From contig QJNS01000083.1 of assembly GCA_004154925.1 (NCBI GenBank), forward strand, positions 1 to 64,000: a DNA stretch of 64,000 bases, in the 5' to 3' direction. This stretch comes from Monosporascus cannonballus (lineage: Eukaryota; Ascomycota; Sordariomycetes; Xylariales). This document shows positions 21,503 to 33,112 of the stretch, in pieces. The notes under the pieces were generated by a model. The model was not told the origin of the DNA. It saw only the letters and a list, made by a program, of their open reading frames with translations, and searched no databases. Each line of letters starts with the position of its first letter. Position 1 is the stretch's first letter. Made by a program: the position numbers and the translations under genes.

Positions 21503-24500
21503 TGGACAATAGACGCCGCATACCTGGTAAGGGTTATACGGTAGGCGGCTTGGGATAGGTTGCTGAACTACTTGGTGCTCTGCGACTCAGAAAAGCAGAT
21601 AGATCCAATGGTGTGGGATACTGATTAAGGAGTCATCAATCAACGCCACAACAAGAGCCGGATCTCGGTATCGAGGCGGAATTAGCAGTGTTTGGTGGGA
21701 AGGGAGGGGCGTATTAAACGAAAATCAAAGATGAATCACATGAGTCAAGGGAAGTTCGTGTCGTACCCGGCCAAATATGGGATTGATAACGACTTAGGCA
21801 CAAATGCTGTGGATGTCATTTCGGATGTCGAGGGCACCAGCTTTGCGCAACTCAGGTCGGCCGCACTCGGTGCCAAATAACGCAGCAGGAAGGTCCTCGC
21901 GTCACCTCGGCCCCTATATGGGCTGAGCAGTGGTGAATGATGCCGGGCTTTCTTCTGTCGAATAACTTACACAACACAACCCGACTTATATAAGCACCGA
22001 AAGTGGGAGAAATTCAGGGACCTGCCGTCGGAGGCCGGATACCTCTCGAGGGGACTGACTGATAAAAGATTGAGGGAAACTGTTATGGCGTCTGGGGAGG
22101 TACTACGCCGGCCGATCAGGGACTATGTACGTAGTCGATCACCTGGATGTAAGTCAGTGGCTATGAGAGTCCGATAAAAGCAATTCAATGATGCCGGGGT
22201 ACGTTCAAGTGGCTGGAGACGTAAATCAGATGGAAGTTTATCATACCGGCTGACGAGAATGGTTTGCTACTAGTACTGTGTATAGGCGAGTGACTTAACG
22301 GGGCGAGCAATGTGGGAGCTGAGATACATTGGTGGGTGATATTGCAGTAATTCTCTTGCTCTGAACAGGTCCAAGAACCAGGTAATAGTAGTAGGTACGT
22401 GATGTGATGCAGTATGCAAGTATATATCGGGGAAGTTGGCCGGCATCCAGGTCTACCTACCAACATGAACCTAACTTACCTGGTAGTACCTAAGGAGGTA
22501 GTTTGGGTGCATGTGAAGGTGAGTATTGCCGTGTGGAGGCTGAAAAAATATGTTCCAAGCAAAGGGAATTGCATTATATGTAATTGGTCGAACTGGCTGG
22601 CAACTGGTCGAGTTAGGAATGCGCGAATCCTCGGCTGTAGCTGCCATCAAAAAGACCTCCAAACATGTCTGTTAGTAGGTACGTACATACAGGCCATACA
22701 TACCTAGGTAATCTTTTGGAAGTCGCGGGGAGGGGGGAGGGGTCAGATGGGGGTAGAAGATGTCTCTCATATTATGCCAACGCTGTACAAATCACCAGCC
22801 TCAATCGCTGTTTTCCCTTTGTGATACTTTTCTGTCTATAGACTGGACGTTGGAGAGGTTATATTCTAATAACGCATGTTTCCCTAACTCATGTCGCCTA
22901 GATCTTTTAATCCGCTTTGCAGAGGTACTATCACTACAAACAATAAGAGTTTGTGGACTTATAGGATGCAGGTTTTACCGACGAGCTTGGAACCGAGGTA
23001 CTTATAATGCAGCCAGAATGAGGTTGTATTGCTAACAACTCGCACGAACTCCATTCCGTCTTCGATGGTTATACAACATCGCAGGATCTGGTCTAGAGCT
23101 AGGCTTCCTGCTGATCTTGTCAACTGCCATGAGACAGACAGACAGACAGCCAGTGTCCAGCCACAGCGCGGAATGGACGAACACCTGATTGGCCATGAAC
23201 GCATCGCCATCGTGGCAGAAGTAACAAGAAAAACAATGTTCTCGGCCCCTCATATTCGAGGCTCATCGGCTCCGGCAAGAACGTGCGGATAACTTCACAG
23301 CCCAGAGATCGAGGATACGTTTAGTTATAACTGTTGCCATTTCGCACGTTATTGATCCTTCTTACTTGACAGCAACGCATCCCTAACCGAAAGTCGGACA
23401 CAAGAGAAAGACAAGTCTTAGAATGATTCCGGAGAAGGCCGGATCAATGTCAAATGTCTCAAATAAGGCAGAGTGATCACGATCTAGAAAACATGCTGCA
23501 GTCTGCTTTTACCAATTCGTGCTGTATGTGAGTTTGAACTGCTAAGAAAGGTACATATTACTGGAGCGCTCAGCATGTATGGAGTAACTTCAGGTTGGGT
23601 AACGGAACGGTGTGCTGACCTCCTCATTGAGTAGTGGGAGAACAGCATTTGAACCCGCGGTGGGGGTTCCACGAATGCAGGTGACGGCTAGGCATTGTAG
23701 TTAGACAAGTTCGCTAAACGTTATCATGCTAGGGATCCAGCCTTGCAAAGTCAGCCACATCGGCAAGCGGTACCTAATGCGTGTCCCCCCCTTGAGTCAC
23801 TTTTCTTCCTTTTGGAGATCCCATCGCCCCTGCTTATGAGAGAAGCAATTCAGCCCACTCCGTTAAGTTTCTATGGAGGACATCGCCCGATTATGGAGGT
23901 ATCTACCTCCAGGCGGCAAAAGCTTGCGGATTAAGTTCCATACCCGAAGACTCGGGGATTGTCTAGAACGGATACACTCTTCGCTGTGCCAACGTGTTCC
24001 ATTGAAGTTGTTTAACAGGTAGTTCGCCTGGTGGGGACTACCTGTTTGTGCTGTTCCATCGCGCATACAATGTATGCAGGTCTCGCTTGGATGGGGTTGG
24101 GTGAACTCTGCGTAACTGTCCAAATATTACTCACTACATCCCTGCTTCGGACAGTCAGAACTTACTGGTCGAATTCCCTGGTTAGCATCAGCATGAATGA
24201 ATCTCCGATTCTGCAGTTGATTTTACCCCGCTAGACGCGTGCCGTTGACCGCGGCGGAATAGTGATTCCCTGAGACAGTACCCCGTTTGTGCCGTCCAAA
24301 TTCGGCAGTTCAGGGGCTGGGGCATCTCTGTGAGTATACTGCCGGTTCATTCATGCCACTTACCCTATCTCCATCTATTCCTATCATACGCATTTTTCAG
24401 TACCAGTTGAAAGGTTGCAAGGAAGAGGACCTACTAGCCCAACCCTGAAGAGTAACGCAATCCTTGACAAGTTTTCCTCCTTTTTCATTCCTGTTGAACC

Positions 24501-26884
24501 ATCTCGGTATTTGACTATCGATGACGTTCCCGCCGATGTCTAATAGGCCCATGCCTTACGGTGAAGTCCCCTGGAAGATGGACGAGAGATGGTGCACCGC
24601 CCAAATAGCAGTGCCCTCGGACGTCGCGTTGCACCGATCCGGCAATCTATCTTAATGCACAGCATGTCGCCGACCAACACGCTGCCCACCAATGGCTCTC
24701 GGACAGAAGCGAGAGGGCCGCGCCGCTAGGTATTGGCCATGTAACTCTAGCACATTTATATATATTGGCGTGCACAAGCCGATGCGTGGGAGTGGAGTGT
24801 TGAAGAACTGGAGGACCCCTGGACCCAGCTGAACAGCTGCCCGTCTGCTGTGCGGGCCAACATATTCCTATCGTACCAGCCAGTTACGCAAGACGAGCTG
24901 CGTCTTTAATCTCGCATACCCGGCTATGCGTAACGAGCGTGCGGTGTAAGATTCCTTCAGATTCTCCGCAGCTCTCCGCCCTGATAAGGCAGCATTTTCC
25001 CTTCAAGATCCTTCCCGTTGCCTGCGCTTATGCAGGCACTTTTGAAGCTTAGTGGACTGAAGCCTTGGATGCTGTCCAGCTGGATCTCACCAAGCTGCAC
25101 CGTCGAGCGCATTTATACCCGCCGTTGATCGATCAAATGCAAGTAGCACGCCTACCAATCACGCGACAAAGGGTGACAAGGCTTTGCAGCAACCGCATCA
25201 CGGGGCACCCGCAAGAAGCTCAATCTCCGACGTGCCAGCGATCACAGCAGCACAAGCAGAGCTGCTGTAGCACGGTTTCCGCGTACAAGGTCGATTCGAC
25301 GTTTAAGCATGCATTTAGTATTTGGTGAACGACACCCACTTATTGAACGATTTAAGTGATGCAGATCACTGAGACTGTCTTCCATCGTCATATCAGTCAT
25401 ATCAATCAATTCCCGACGTCTTCCACTATACACGCGACAGAATTGTCATACCGCGAGCGACAACTGGGTGGGTGTCTCCCCATCTCGAGACTTTGCTGTC
25501 ACTCAATAGATTCAATCAATGGTCTATGAGAGCTCTAGCGGGCTCCTTCATTTCCGTAAGCCCCTCACTGTGCCCATAGTTCTTGTCGATATTGAACGAC
25601 AGGGTTACATTTTTGTGACGAAGGAGACTTCACTACTACTTCGGCTGCGAATAACTCTTCAGGCGTAACAATTTCCACGGGTGGCCCATTCCTTCAGGCC
25701 TCAACCGCACTAATGCCAATTTTGGTGTGTCAGTATTTCTGCTCGGAACTTAGGGTGAGGAACGGATTATTTCTTGCGGATATCGCGCCTTGTTGTGGTC
25801 TTATGCGGTCTGCTCAATATTCAGTACACAAATATCATCGCCCCGAGTTGTTTCGGGGGGTAGCGAAACCGAGTGTATTATTAGGTTCATCTGTGAGGTA
25901 GCAGAAGTCCGCGAAACATCGAGGACCTATTTAACTTGCGCTGGCGTCTCGGACTGTCGAGTCAGCCGTGCACTTATCTCTCGGAAACGAGCAATAAATT
26001 GTCAATACCTGGCTGTCACTCATTGCTATCCGAATACGGCCATGAAAAGTTGTGAGTGGAGCTTCATGCAACCTTGGACATCTCCGTGGCACTGGTATCG
26101 GGCGTGTAATCGTCATCTGTCGCCGCCGGTTCGCCGGATCCTTTTGCAATCCAGACAGGAGGCGAAGGGGGTAGTGAGGAATCAGAAGTGAAGAGGGGAA
26201 CGAATAGAAAGGGGGTTCCTGGGAGATCTTCGTAGACGGACTTGATGTTCACAGGGCTACAGAAGTATTATCGACGGTCTATACACTAGATAAAAGCCCC
26301 CAGATCGCGAGAGGGCGTTACAGAAGAATCGGTTTAGCTTAATCTCGGCATCCTGTAACGGCTTTACGCCTCCTACCCTAGGTGTAAAAGGCCTGGAGAC
26401 TGCATACTTATATTGTACCACAAGGCATCAGCTCCGACAATGCATCACGATGTGCAGGCGTCATACTTGCGCATACCAGGTTTCGCCCGAAACACTACAA
26501 TGACCAAGAAATCCTCAATTGAGCCTGATTTATTCCGATACCAGCGTTCCGGCTGCCAATTCATGCTCACGTATGTACATCGCTTCTTCTCCGAAACCAA
26601 ACTGGCTACGGAGAATGCAGTCTCATCCTCACATTGGGTGGGGGGACCGCCTATTCTCTCCTTACCACGGTCATAATCAGTCCAGCGTGGGACAGATTCA
26701 TACCAGCTCTACCGGGCCCTACGGGTGGCCAAGACGTCCCACTGCAGCCAGGTTAAATGTCATATCGTCGGCTCAAGTTCCCTCTACAGCCTTGAGGACG
26801 ATTCCCTGTTCTATCTGCAAGCCATCAGTGAACAGAACTATCGAATGCACCCAGGTAGCCAGGCGAGTAGGAATTTGCTTACTG
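21503..26884. other. gene-poor stretch with degenerate coding-like fragments
   Basis: No intact gene seen in 5.4 kb. A (GACA)n microsatellite lies near 23131-23150. On the plus strand between about 24750 and 25800, protein-like pieces occur in different frames broken by stops, such as EWSVEELEDPWTQLN (near 24790), VIPRATTGWVSPHLETLL (near 25450), IVLVDIERQGYIFVTKE (near 25575) and SGVTISTGGPFLQAS (near 25660). A GTGAGT...TTTTTCAG pair at about 24331-24398 could be an old intron. These suggest one or more dead genes of unknown family. Confidence 0.4.
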
Positions 26885-28169
26885 CTAGTCACCCTCAGGC
26901 TCTCCGATGATATTCTTAAACGCAATGTGCACCTGCTCAGTCAAGTCGCTGGCCTGGAGTGCACGTCCGTACTTCTCAAAAGCGAGGCGGGAACACACCT
27001 GCCACAGGGTGGTCAGCCGGCGATATGTTCAGAAACCACACCTACACGGAGGGAGCAGATGGCGGTGGTATACTCACCCTCGTGATGGCCGCGCCACCAA
27101 AGGCGGCCAAACTCAGCATCTCCTCCTCCTTGAGCTTACCGCCGTGATCCCATAGCTTATCCAAGTACGCCTTGCGCCACGCCAACATGGTGGCGATGCT
27201 TCCGGTGAGCGTATCGCCCTGGCCGCCGCTCCTTTTCAGGCCGCCGCGCAGGTCGACGGTGAGCGTGGTCTCACCGTTGGAGATGTAGTCTTTGCCGCCC
27301 TTCTGTACGATGGTGACTCCGCCGAGGGCGCGCGAGAGAGCCTCGACCTGGGCGCTGGGCCGAGCGTCGTCGGTCTCGGGCTGGTCCTCGGACTTGACGC
27401 CCTTCCAGAGGCGGCCGAACTCGACCACGTTGGGCGTGAGCACGACCTCGCGCCAGCCCATGACGAGCTCGGGGCTCTTGGTCACGAGCGCTAGCGAGTC
27501 CGCGTCCATGACGACCGGCATGCGCTGCTCCCGGGCCGCCGCCAGCACCTTCGCCAGCGTCTCGTGCATGAGCGGGTCTCGCCCGAGGCCGGGTCCGACT
27601 ACCAGCACGTGCAGCCGCGGCAGCATGTCAATGATCTTGCTCGAGATCTCATTCGGGTCCGTGTCGGCGGCAGGGAGCGAGGACGCGTCCTGCCCGGGCC
27701 CTGGCGTTTGCCGCATGAGCGGGTGTACCATCAGGTTTGGGCTGTACGTCTTGATGACGGCTGCGGCACCGGGGGTGCAGATGACGTGGGACTGATTGGA
27801 AGAAAAGGAAGCCGTATCAGCAAGCGGATGCCCGTTAAACACGTAGTACTAGATACCCAGTCTAGGTTCATTCGCGTACGCACCATATCACATCCCAGCT
27901 TCGCGCTCGCCATGGCTGAAAAATAGGGAGCGCCCGTGTAGTCCTCGCTGCCACCAATGACAGCCACACGGCCTAGTTGACCTTTTCGAAGATTTGTCAG
28001 CCAATGGAGCCTTTCCCATCCGCCACTGCTCCAATCTTCCCGACTTCTGGTGAGGTACCAAAGAGTTCGTACCTTTATGAAACTTCTCCAGCATGGGCGG
28101 TACCATCTGGCGCACCTTGCCGAGAATTTCTTTCGTAGTAGCCGACATATCTTCAGATTGAGAGCTCAT
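26885..28169 (-). CDS. ATP-dependent (S)-NAD(P)H-hydrate dehydratase
   Basis: Metabolite-repair enzyme that turns damaged (hydrated) NADH/NADPH back to the normal cofactor using ATP (ADP in bacteria). Four exons: 28169-28073, 27981-27884, 27791-27078 and 26998-26885, with introns of 91, 92 and 79 nt; all have GT-AG ends (GTACGA, GTGCGT, GTGAGT donors). Together they give 340 residues. The N-terminus [16 protein letters not shown] leads to [20 protein letters not shown], then [13 protein letters not shown] across the second junction, then [27 protein letters not shown] and the ribokinase-like phosphate site [11 protein letters not shown]. The last exon, too small to stand out alone, supplies [17 protein letters not shown] and ends EPEGD. 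An upstream in-frame ATG at 28217 would add 16 residues (RRLSASIPS...) that might target mitochondria. Upstream lies an AAAAG repeat. This is the yeast YKL151C family. Confidence 0.92.
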
Positions 28170-28375
28170 GTCCCCGACGCAACTAGGAATCGATGCACTG
28201 AGCCTACGAATGTGCAATTTAAACCAACACAGAATTTCGCAAAGAGAACGAGTTGCCGGGTCGCACGGCGCTCTTCGTCATACGGCGGGTTATCAATCGT
28301 TCAACGAAATCGGGCACCCGGATAGGGAAGAATGAAAGACTGGCAAAGAAGCGGGGTCTTGATATCGAAGAGATC

Positions 28376-28450
28376 AAAAAAAAGAAAAGAAAAAAGAAAA
28401 GAAAAAAGAAAAGAAAAGAAAAGAAAAGAAAAGAAAAGAAAAAGAAATAA
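28376..28450. repeat. (AAAAG)n microsatellite
   Basis: About 75 nt of near-perfect A4-5G units lie between the NAD(P)H-hydrate dehydratase start and the ATP synthase alpha 3' end. In one frame it spells a Lys-rich peptide, which I do not regard as a gene. Confidence 0.9.
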
Positions 28451-28964
28451 GAGGACCACGCAGCACTTTGAATTAGGTGTGGTTAAGATAGGGGCGTAGG
28501 ATACAGGATGAAAGGCTGGCATGCGGGAACCCTGGATAGCTCTCTGACGTTATATGGCTGTACCGTACCTAATAAGGCATGATGTCACAATTCTCCAAAT
28601 CTAAGACGACCCCCCCCGCTAAACCAGAAGGCCGCTTGACCAATCGTTTGCAGCTACACGAACGCTGGGTTACTTATCCATACCAGAATTTCTACGGCGT
28701 CTCAAAGAACTAAAAAGACGTTAAGTGTCGCTCGTTCAGGCAGCGTACCGTCAGTGAACAAAGGGAATCGAGTGCTCTTGAGTCTTTGGCTCTATTTTAC
28801 AAGGGCTGAACTAGGGGTATCTTCCCCCATCTCACCCACTTCCTCACTAATGGGCACCCGTCATCACACGTCCTCTTTCTACAAGAAACCAAGATCCATC
28901 CACCACCTCGGCCCATGCAGGTATAGATAGACAGTCCCCCCCGGAACGGTCCCTAATCAACTAT
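28451..28964. other. short intergenic stretch, nothing recognised
   Basis: Holds the 3' flank of the ATP synthase alpha gene and the distal promoter of the dehydratase gene. No frame or motif of note. Confidence 0.45.
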
Positions 28965-30043
28965 TTAGGAGACGAAGCTCTTGGTGAAGCTCTGCGTCAC
29001 GTCCCGCAGTCTCGCCTCGAGGTCCTTGCTGAGCGCACCCTCCTTGTCAATTGTGGCAAGAAGATCCGACTCGTTGGTCCTCAGGTGGGTCAAGAAATCG
29101 GCCTCCCACTGCAGGATCTTGTCGACGGGGACGGGGTCGAGGTAACCGTTGACACCAGCGAAGATGAGGGGAACCATCTCGTTAACGGCCATGGGGGAGT
29201 ACTGCTTCTGCTTCAGGAGCTCGGTCAACTGTAGATAATGCGATTAATAATTTTTCATTCGAGTGACATTTGATTCTAAGCACTTACACGTTCACCACGG
29301 CTAAGAGTCTGCTTAGTGGCAGCGTCCAAATCGGAACCGAACTGGGCGAAGGCGGCCACCTCACGGTACTGGGCCAAGAAGAGCTTGAGCGAACCAGCAA
29401 CTTGCTTCATGGCCTTGAGCTGGGCAGCGGAACCAACACGGGACACGGAGAGACCGACGTTGATGGCAGGTCGGACACCCTTGGAGAACAGCTCAGACTC
29501 CAAGAAGATCTGGCCATCGGTGATGGAGATGACGTTGGTGGGAACGTAGGCAGACAGATCGCCGCCCTGCGTCTCGATAACGGGCAGGGCAGTCATGGAA
29601 CCACCGCCGTGCTTGTCGTTGAGCTTGGCAGCACGCTCCAGCAGACGCGAGTGCAGGTAGAAGACGTCACCGGGGTAAGCCTCACGTCCAGGAGGACGAC
29701 GCAGCAGAAGGGACATCTGACGGTAGGCGACGGCCTGCTTGGACAGATCGTCGTAGACGACGAGAGAGTGCTTGCCGTTGTCACGGAACCACTCACCGAT
29801 CGAGGCACCAGTGAAGGGAGCAATGTACTGAAGGGGAGCGGCCTCGGAGGCGGTAGCAGCAACGACGATGGAGTACTTCATGGCGTCGTTCTCCTCAAGG
29901 GTCTTGACGAGCTGGGCAACGGTCGATCGCTTCTGGCCGACGGCAACGTAGATGCAGTATAGCTTCTTGGTCTCGTCGTTGCTGTTGTTCCATCGCTTCT
30001 GGTTCAGGATGGCATCCAGGGCAACGGCAGTCTTTCCGGTTTG

Positions 30044-30079
<36 letters not shown>

Positions 30080-31214
30080 AATGGGCACCATGGCGTCGAC
30101 AGACTTGAGACCGGTCTGGACGGGCTGGTTGACGGATCGGCGGGGCAGGATACCGGGAGCCTTGAGCTGAGCTCGGCGCTTCTCCTTGGTGTTGATGGGG
30201 CCCTTGCCGTCGATGGGGTTACCGAGGGCATCAACGACACGGCCAAGCATCTCGGGGCCGACAGGGACATCGACCTAGAATAAATAGTCAGCGAAGCGGT
30301 CCTTCTCAACATTACGGAACCCTCTTCCCCGGGACTCACAATTTCTCCAGTCCGCTTGACGGTCTCGCCCTCCTTGACAAGACGGTCAGAACCGAAAAGC
30401 ACAACGCCGACCTGGCCGGCCTCAAGGTTCATGCACATTCCCTTGACACCAGAAGCGAACCTGCCACGACACATTAGGCTCCTCTCTTATTTGATACTCT
30501 CAGTATAGTTCCACATACTCAACAAGTTCCTCGGCCTGGACGTTGGCCATGCCATGCACACGGGCGATACCATCACTATACAGCCGAAATTAGCGATTAA
30601 GACCAACAGATTGCGCAGGCGTCGCAAGTTGAATGTTGGGGAGACGATAGCGAGGTGTAGAAAGGCCCATGTGAATGGACGGAAGACATTGAAGGTCGTC
30701 GTAGCTTGCAAGAAAACCCCAAGACTCGGGGCCCACATTGACCACATACCCAACAGACAGGACACGGCCCGTCTCGGCTAAGCTGGACTCCTCAGAAACA
30801 CCACGGATTCTCTGCTCGAGGATAGAGGAGACCTCGGTGGGAGAAGCCTTCGCATCGGCAGCGTAAGATCGGGAGATGACGGTTGCGACGGGTGCGGCAT
30901 TTCGTATCTACACACAGAAAGGCAGTTAGCCGAGAGTCCGAAGTTGATAATGCACCTTGTTCCCTCTTTTTCAATGCTCTCTTTTTCTTTTGGAGCTCTG
31001 CAAGCTATCAAAACAACCGTAAAAGCATTTTATAAGCCCCATTGAGTTTCATAACGGCCGCAGCTGCCTATTGAGATAACCGCATGGGTGCTTTTGATGG
31101 GGCTAAGATCGGTTCGGGTGGATGGAGGTCTGCAAAACTTACGGCAGCCACTCTACCGGACGCAGAGATTGCGCTCACAGCGCGCGTCGACTGTCTCAGA
31201 GCGTTCCGAAACAT
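28965..31214 (-). CDS. ATP1: mitochondrial F1-ATP synthase subunit alpha
   Basis: Non-catalytic nucleotide-binding subunit of the F1 head, in the mitochondrial matrix. Six exons: 31214-31143, 30907-30750, 30575-30519, 30460-30340, 30274-29288 and 29228-28965, all with GT-AG introns, give 552 residues, the normal fungal length. The N-terminus [19 protein letters not shown] is a basic, Ser-rich presequence, with mature sequence starting around YAADAKASP. The Walker A motif GDRQTGKT is at about 211-218. Further marks are [20 protein letters not shown], the arginine-finger region [10 protein letters not shown] and the C-terminal helix bundle ending [13 protein letters not shown]. The clustered small 5' exons are typical for this gene in moulds. 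The long frame on the opposite strand (29270-29962) is a shadow of strong codon bias. Confidence 0.97.
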
Positions 31215-32856
31215 ATTATTAAGTGTTGTATATGAGATCCTCTAGATATAAAAGAGAATCAATTGCAAGTGTAGTTGCAATTGAAAGGGGAGGAGGGGTG
31301 GTGGTTGGTATCTAGAGAGGTAGACAGATTTGAAGGTTGACGAGGTGTTTTTTTGGTAATGGAGACATTTTCGAGGGAAGAGAGACGGGATTGAGAGGCC
31401 GGCCGGCTGGCTGACTGGCTGGCCGGCTAGCCGTCCAGGTGGTTGCCAGCAGACGAGAGCTCTTCTGGAGTTTATTGACCAATCTAAATTTAGTTAGTCT
31501 CGAAAATCGGAAGGGAAAAACTACGTACTCTATTTTAGTAGTATCCATGGATGTACCTTCCTTGGAGATACCTTGGTATGACGGGAAGAGGTCCAGCCAT
31601 CATCCCACCTACCTAGGCACGTTTTTCAAGCCTCTGTCTGGGTGCAGACCTGAATCTGCCATCGGCCCCCTCCCCAGCCCTTCTTTTCCCCCCTCCACTT
31701 CCCCCGCCGGTCGAACTAAACCCCGATAAGAAATACCTAGGTAGTCTGACCCAGGTATCTGCCACCCAACCCAACAAATAATCGGCTTTTTCCTCTACAG
31801 CCCGTTCTTACTAAGCGGGTTTGCGGTCGAATTCTCCCGGTTGATGCAGGTGCTCCATCCCACCTGAGCCATGATCAACGACTGGACAGGTAGCCGGCGC
31901 TTTTCTAGCAAACTTTGAACACTTCAAACATGTGCTTAGATGCACTTCGTCTACAGCACAATTCATCAGAGATAGATGTAGGAGTGCTAGTAGCCTCATG
32001 GTAAGACATACGCACTGCATCTGCGCTTGTGCAAGCATCCCTACTGCCTTCTTTATAGTAAAGCTGATGCGCTCGTTATATTGTAGCATTTCCCCTATAC
32101 GTGTCCTCAAGATTATGGCAAGATTTGAAATTCACGGGTAGGATCGGTAGTGTGTTGAAGAAGCTAGAGTCTTCGCACCTGCCACTACAATATCAATCGA
32201 CATACGCGGATACCCATTGTAAACTTATTATAGTTAAATAGCTTGGCTGCTTCGGAAGTCGAGTGGCCTATGGATGTGCGTTCTGGTTCATTTATCCCTT
32301 CTAACACATATTACTGTGCACATACTGTGTTCGTCGTTGCAGCTCAACTGATAAGACTCAAATAGGGGAAGAAAGGAAAAGGGGGGTTCGCTGCGATGCC
32401 ATTCGCCCCAATGGCATAACTTTTCCGTACCTGCGAATCCTTACCAGTGGCTGTAGTTGAACGCCCCAGCTTCGTGCCTATCTCCATTAAGTTCGAATCG
32501 ATTTTTTTGGTGTCTGCTACTCTTTGCATAACGTGAGAAACCAAACGTGCGGTTTCAGCAGCGGACTAACGTGCCTAGGAATATTACGCATTCCTTCTAA
32601 TACACTATTTAAAATAAGGCGCTGCAGGGGCGAGGAGTCGGAGCTCCGGTCCATCAACCCGTTACCTGAAGCCTAAACCAGGGTCTGAGTAACTGTAGAG
32701 CAGTCAGAGGATGCCAGAAACTCTACGTACCCGGATACGAGATACTGATATCCTGTCACCCAGCTCCGCCTAGGAGTGTGAATTTTGATATCTTTCCGTC
32801 GTCATGAGGGCTTTATGTTCTGTGGGGCTTACTAAAGGAGGAATGAACCCCATTCT
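31215..32856. other. ATP1 upstream region and left flank of the nested retroelement
   Basis: No gene seen. Contains a GGCCGGCTGGCTGACTGGC-type simple repeat near 31400-31432 and short open frames only. Composition is ordinary up to the target duplication at 32857, so the AT-rich block starts sharply. Confidence 0.5.
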
Positions 32857-32861
32857 GGAAT

Positions 32862-33081
32862 TGTGAGACCCTGACATCACACACAGAAGCATATAACTGA
32901 AGAAGAAGTGTATTAAAGGTTGCCTCACCTCTTGAAGGTTCTTTATAGAAGGTGAAGGTGGTGAACCCTCCTTAAATACAGATAAAAACAGTGGTAGCCA
33001 AGAGATAAGAATACCGGAGTGGCCGACGCTATTTCCTCTAGCTGTTTAGCTAACTAAGCTATAACGTTACTAGGTTCAACA
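32862..33081 (-). repeat. left LTR (3' LTR) of the copia-type element
   Basis: 220 bp, TGTGAGACC...GGTTCAACA on the plus strand. It aligns along its whole length with the right LTR. Differences are almost all C/T or G/A; they concentrate in the half that faces the element interior, while the outward half keeps the unmutated state. Confidence 0.92.
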
Positions 33082-33089
33082 TATTTCCC

Positions 33090-33112
33090 CAGCTGTTAGG
33101 AACTAACAGCTG
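33090..33112. repeat. perfect inverted repeat beside the polypurine tract
   Basis: Two 10-bp arms (CAGCTGTTAG / CTAACAGCTG) around a GAA spacer, 8 bp inside the left LTR. It is one of the few GC-containing stretches in the AT-rich interior. Its role is unknown. Confidence 0.85.

Noticed and set aside
28253..28450. Lys-rich small open frame
   Set aside because: Created by the AAAAG microsatellite; no support as a gene.
29270..29962. 230-codon plus-strand open frame
   Set aside because: Lies entirely opposite exon 5 of ATP synthase alpha; a shadow of strong codon bias on the coding strand.
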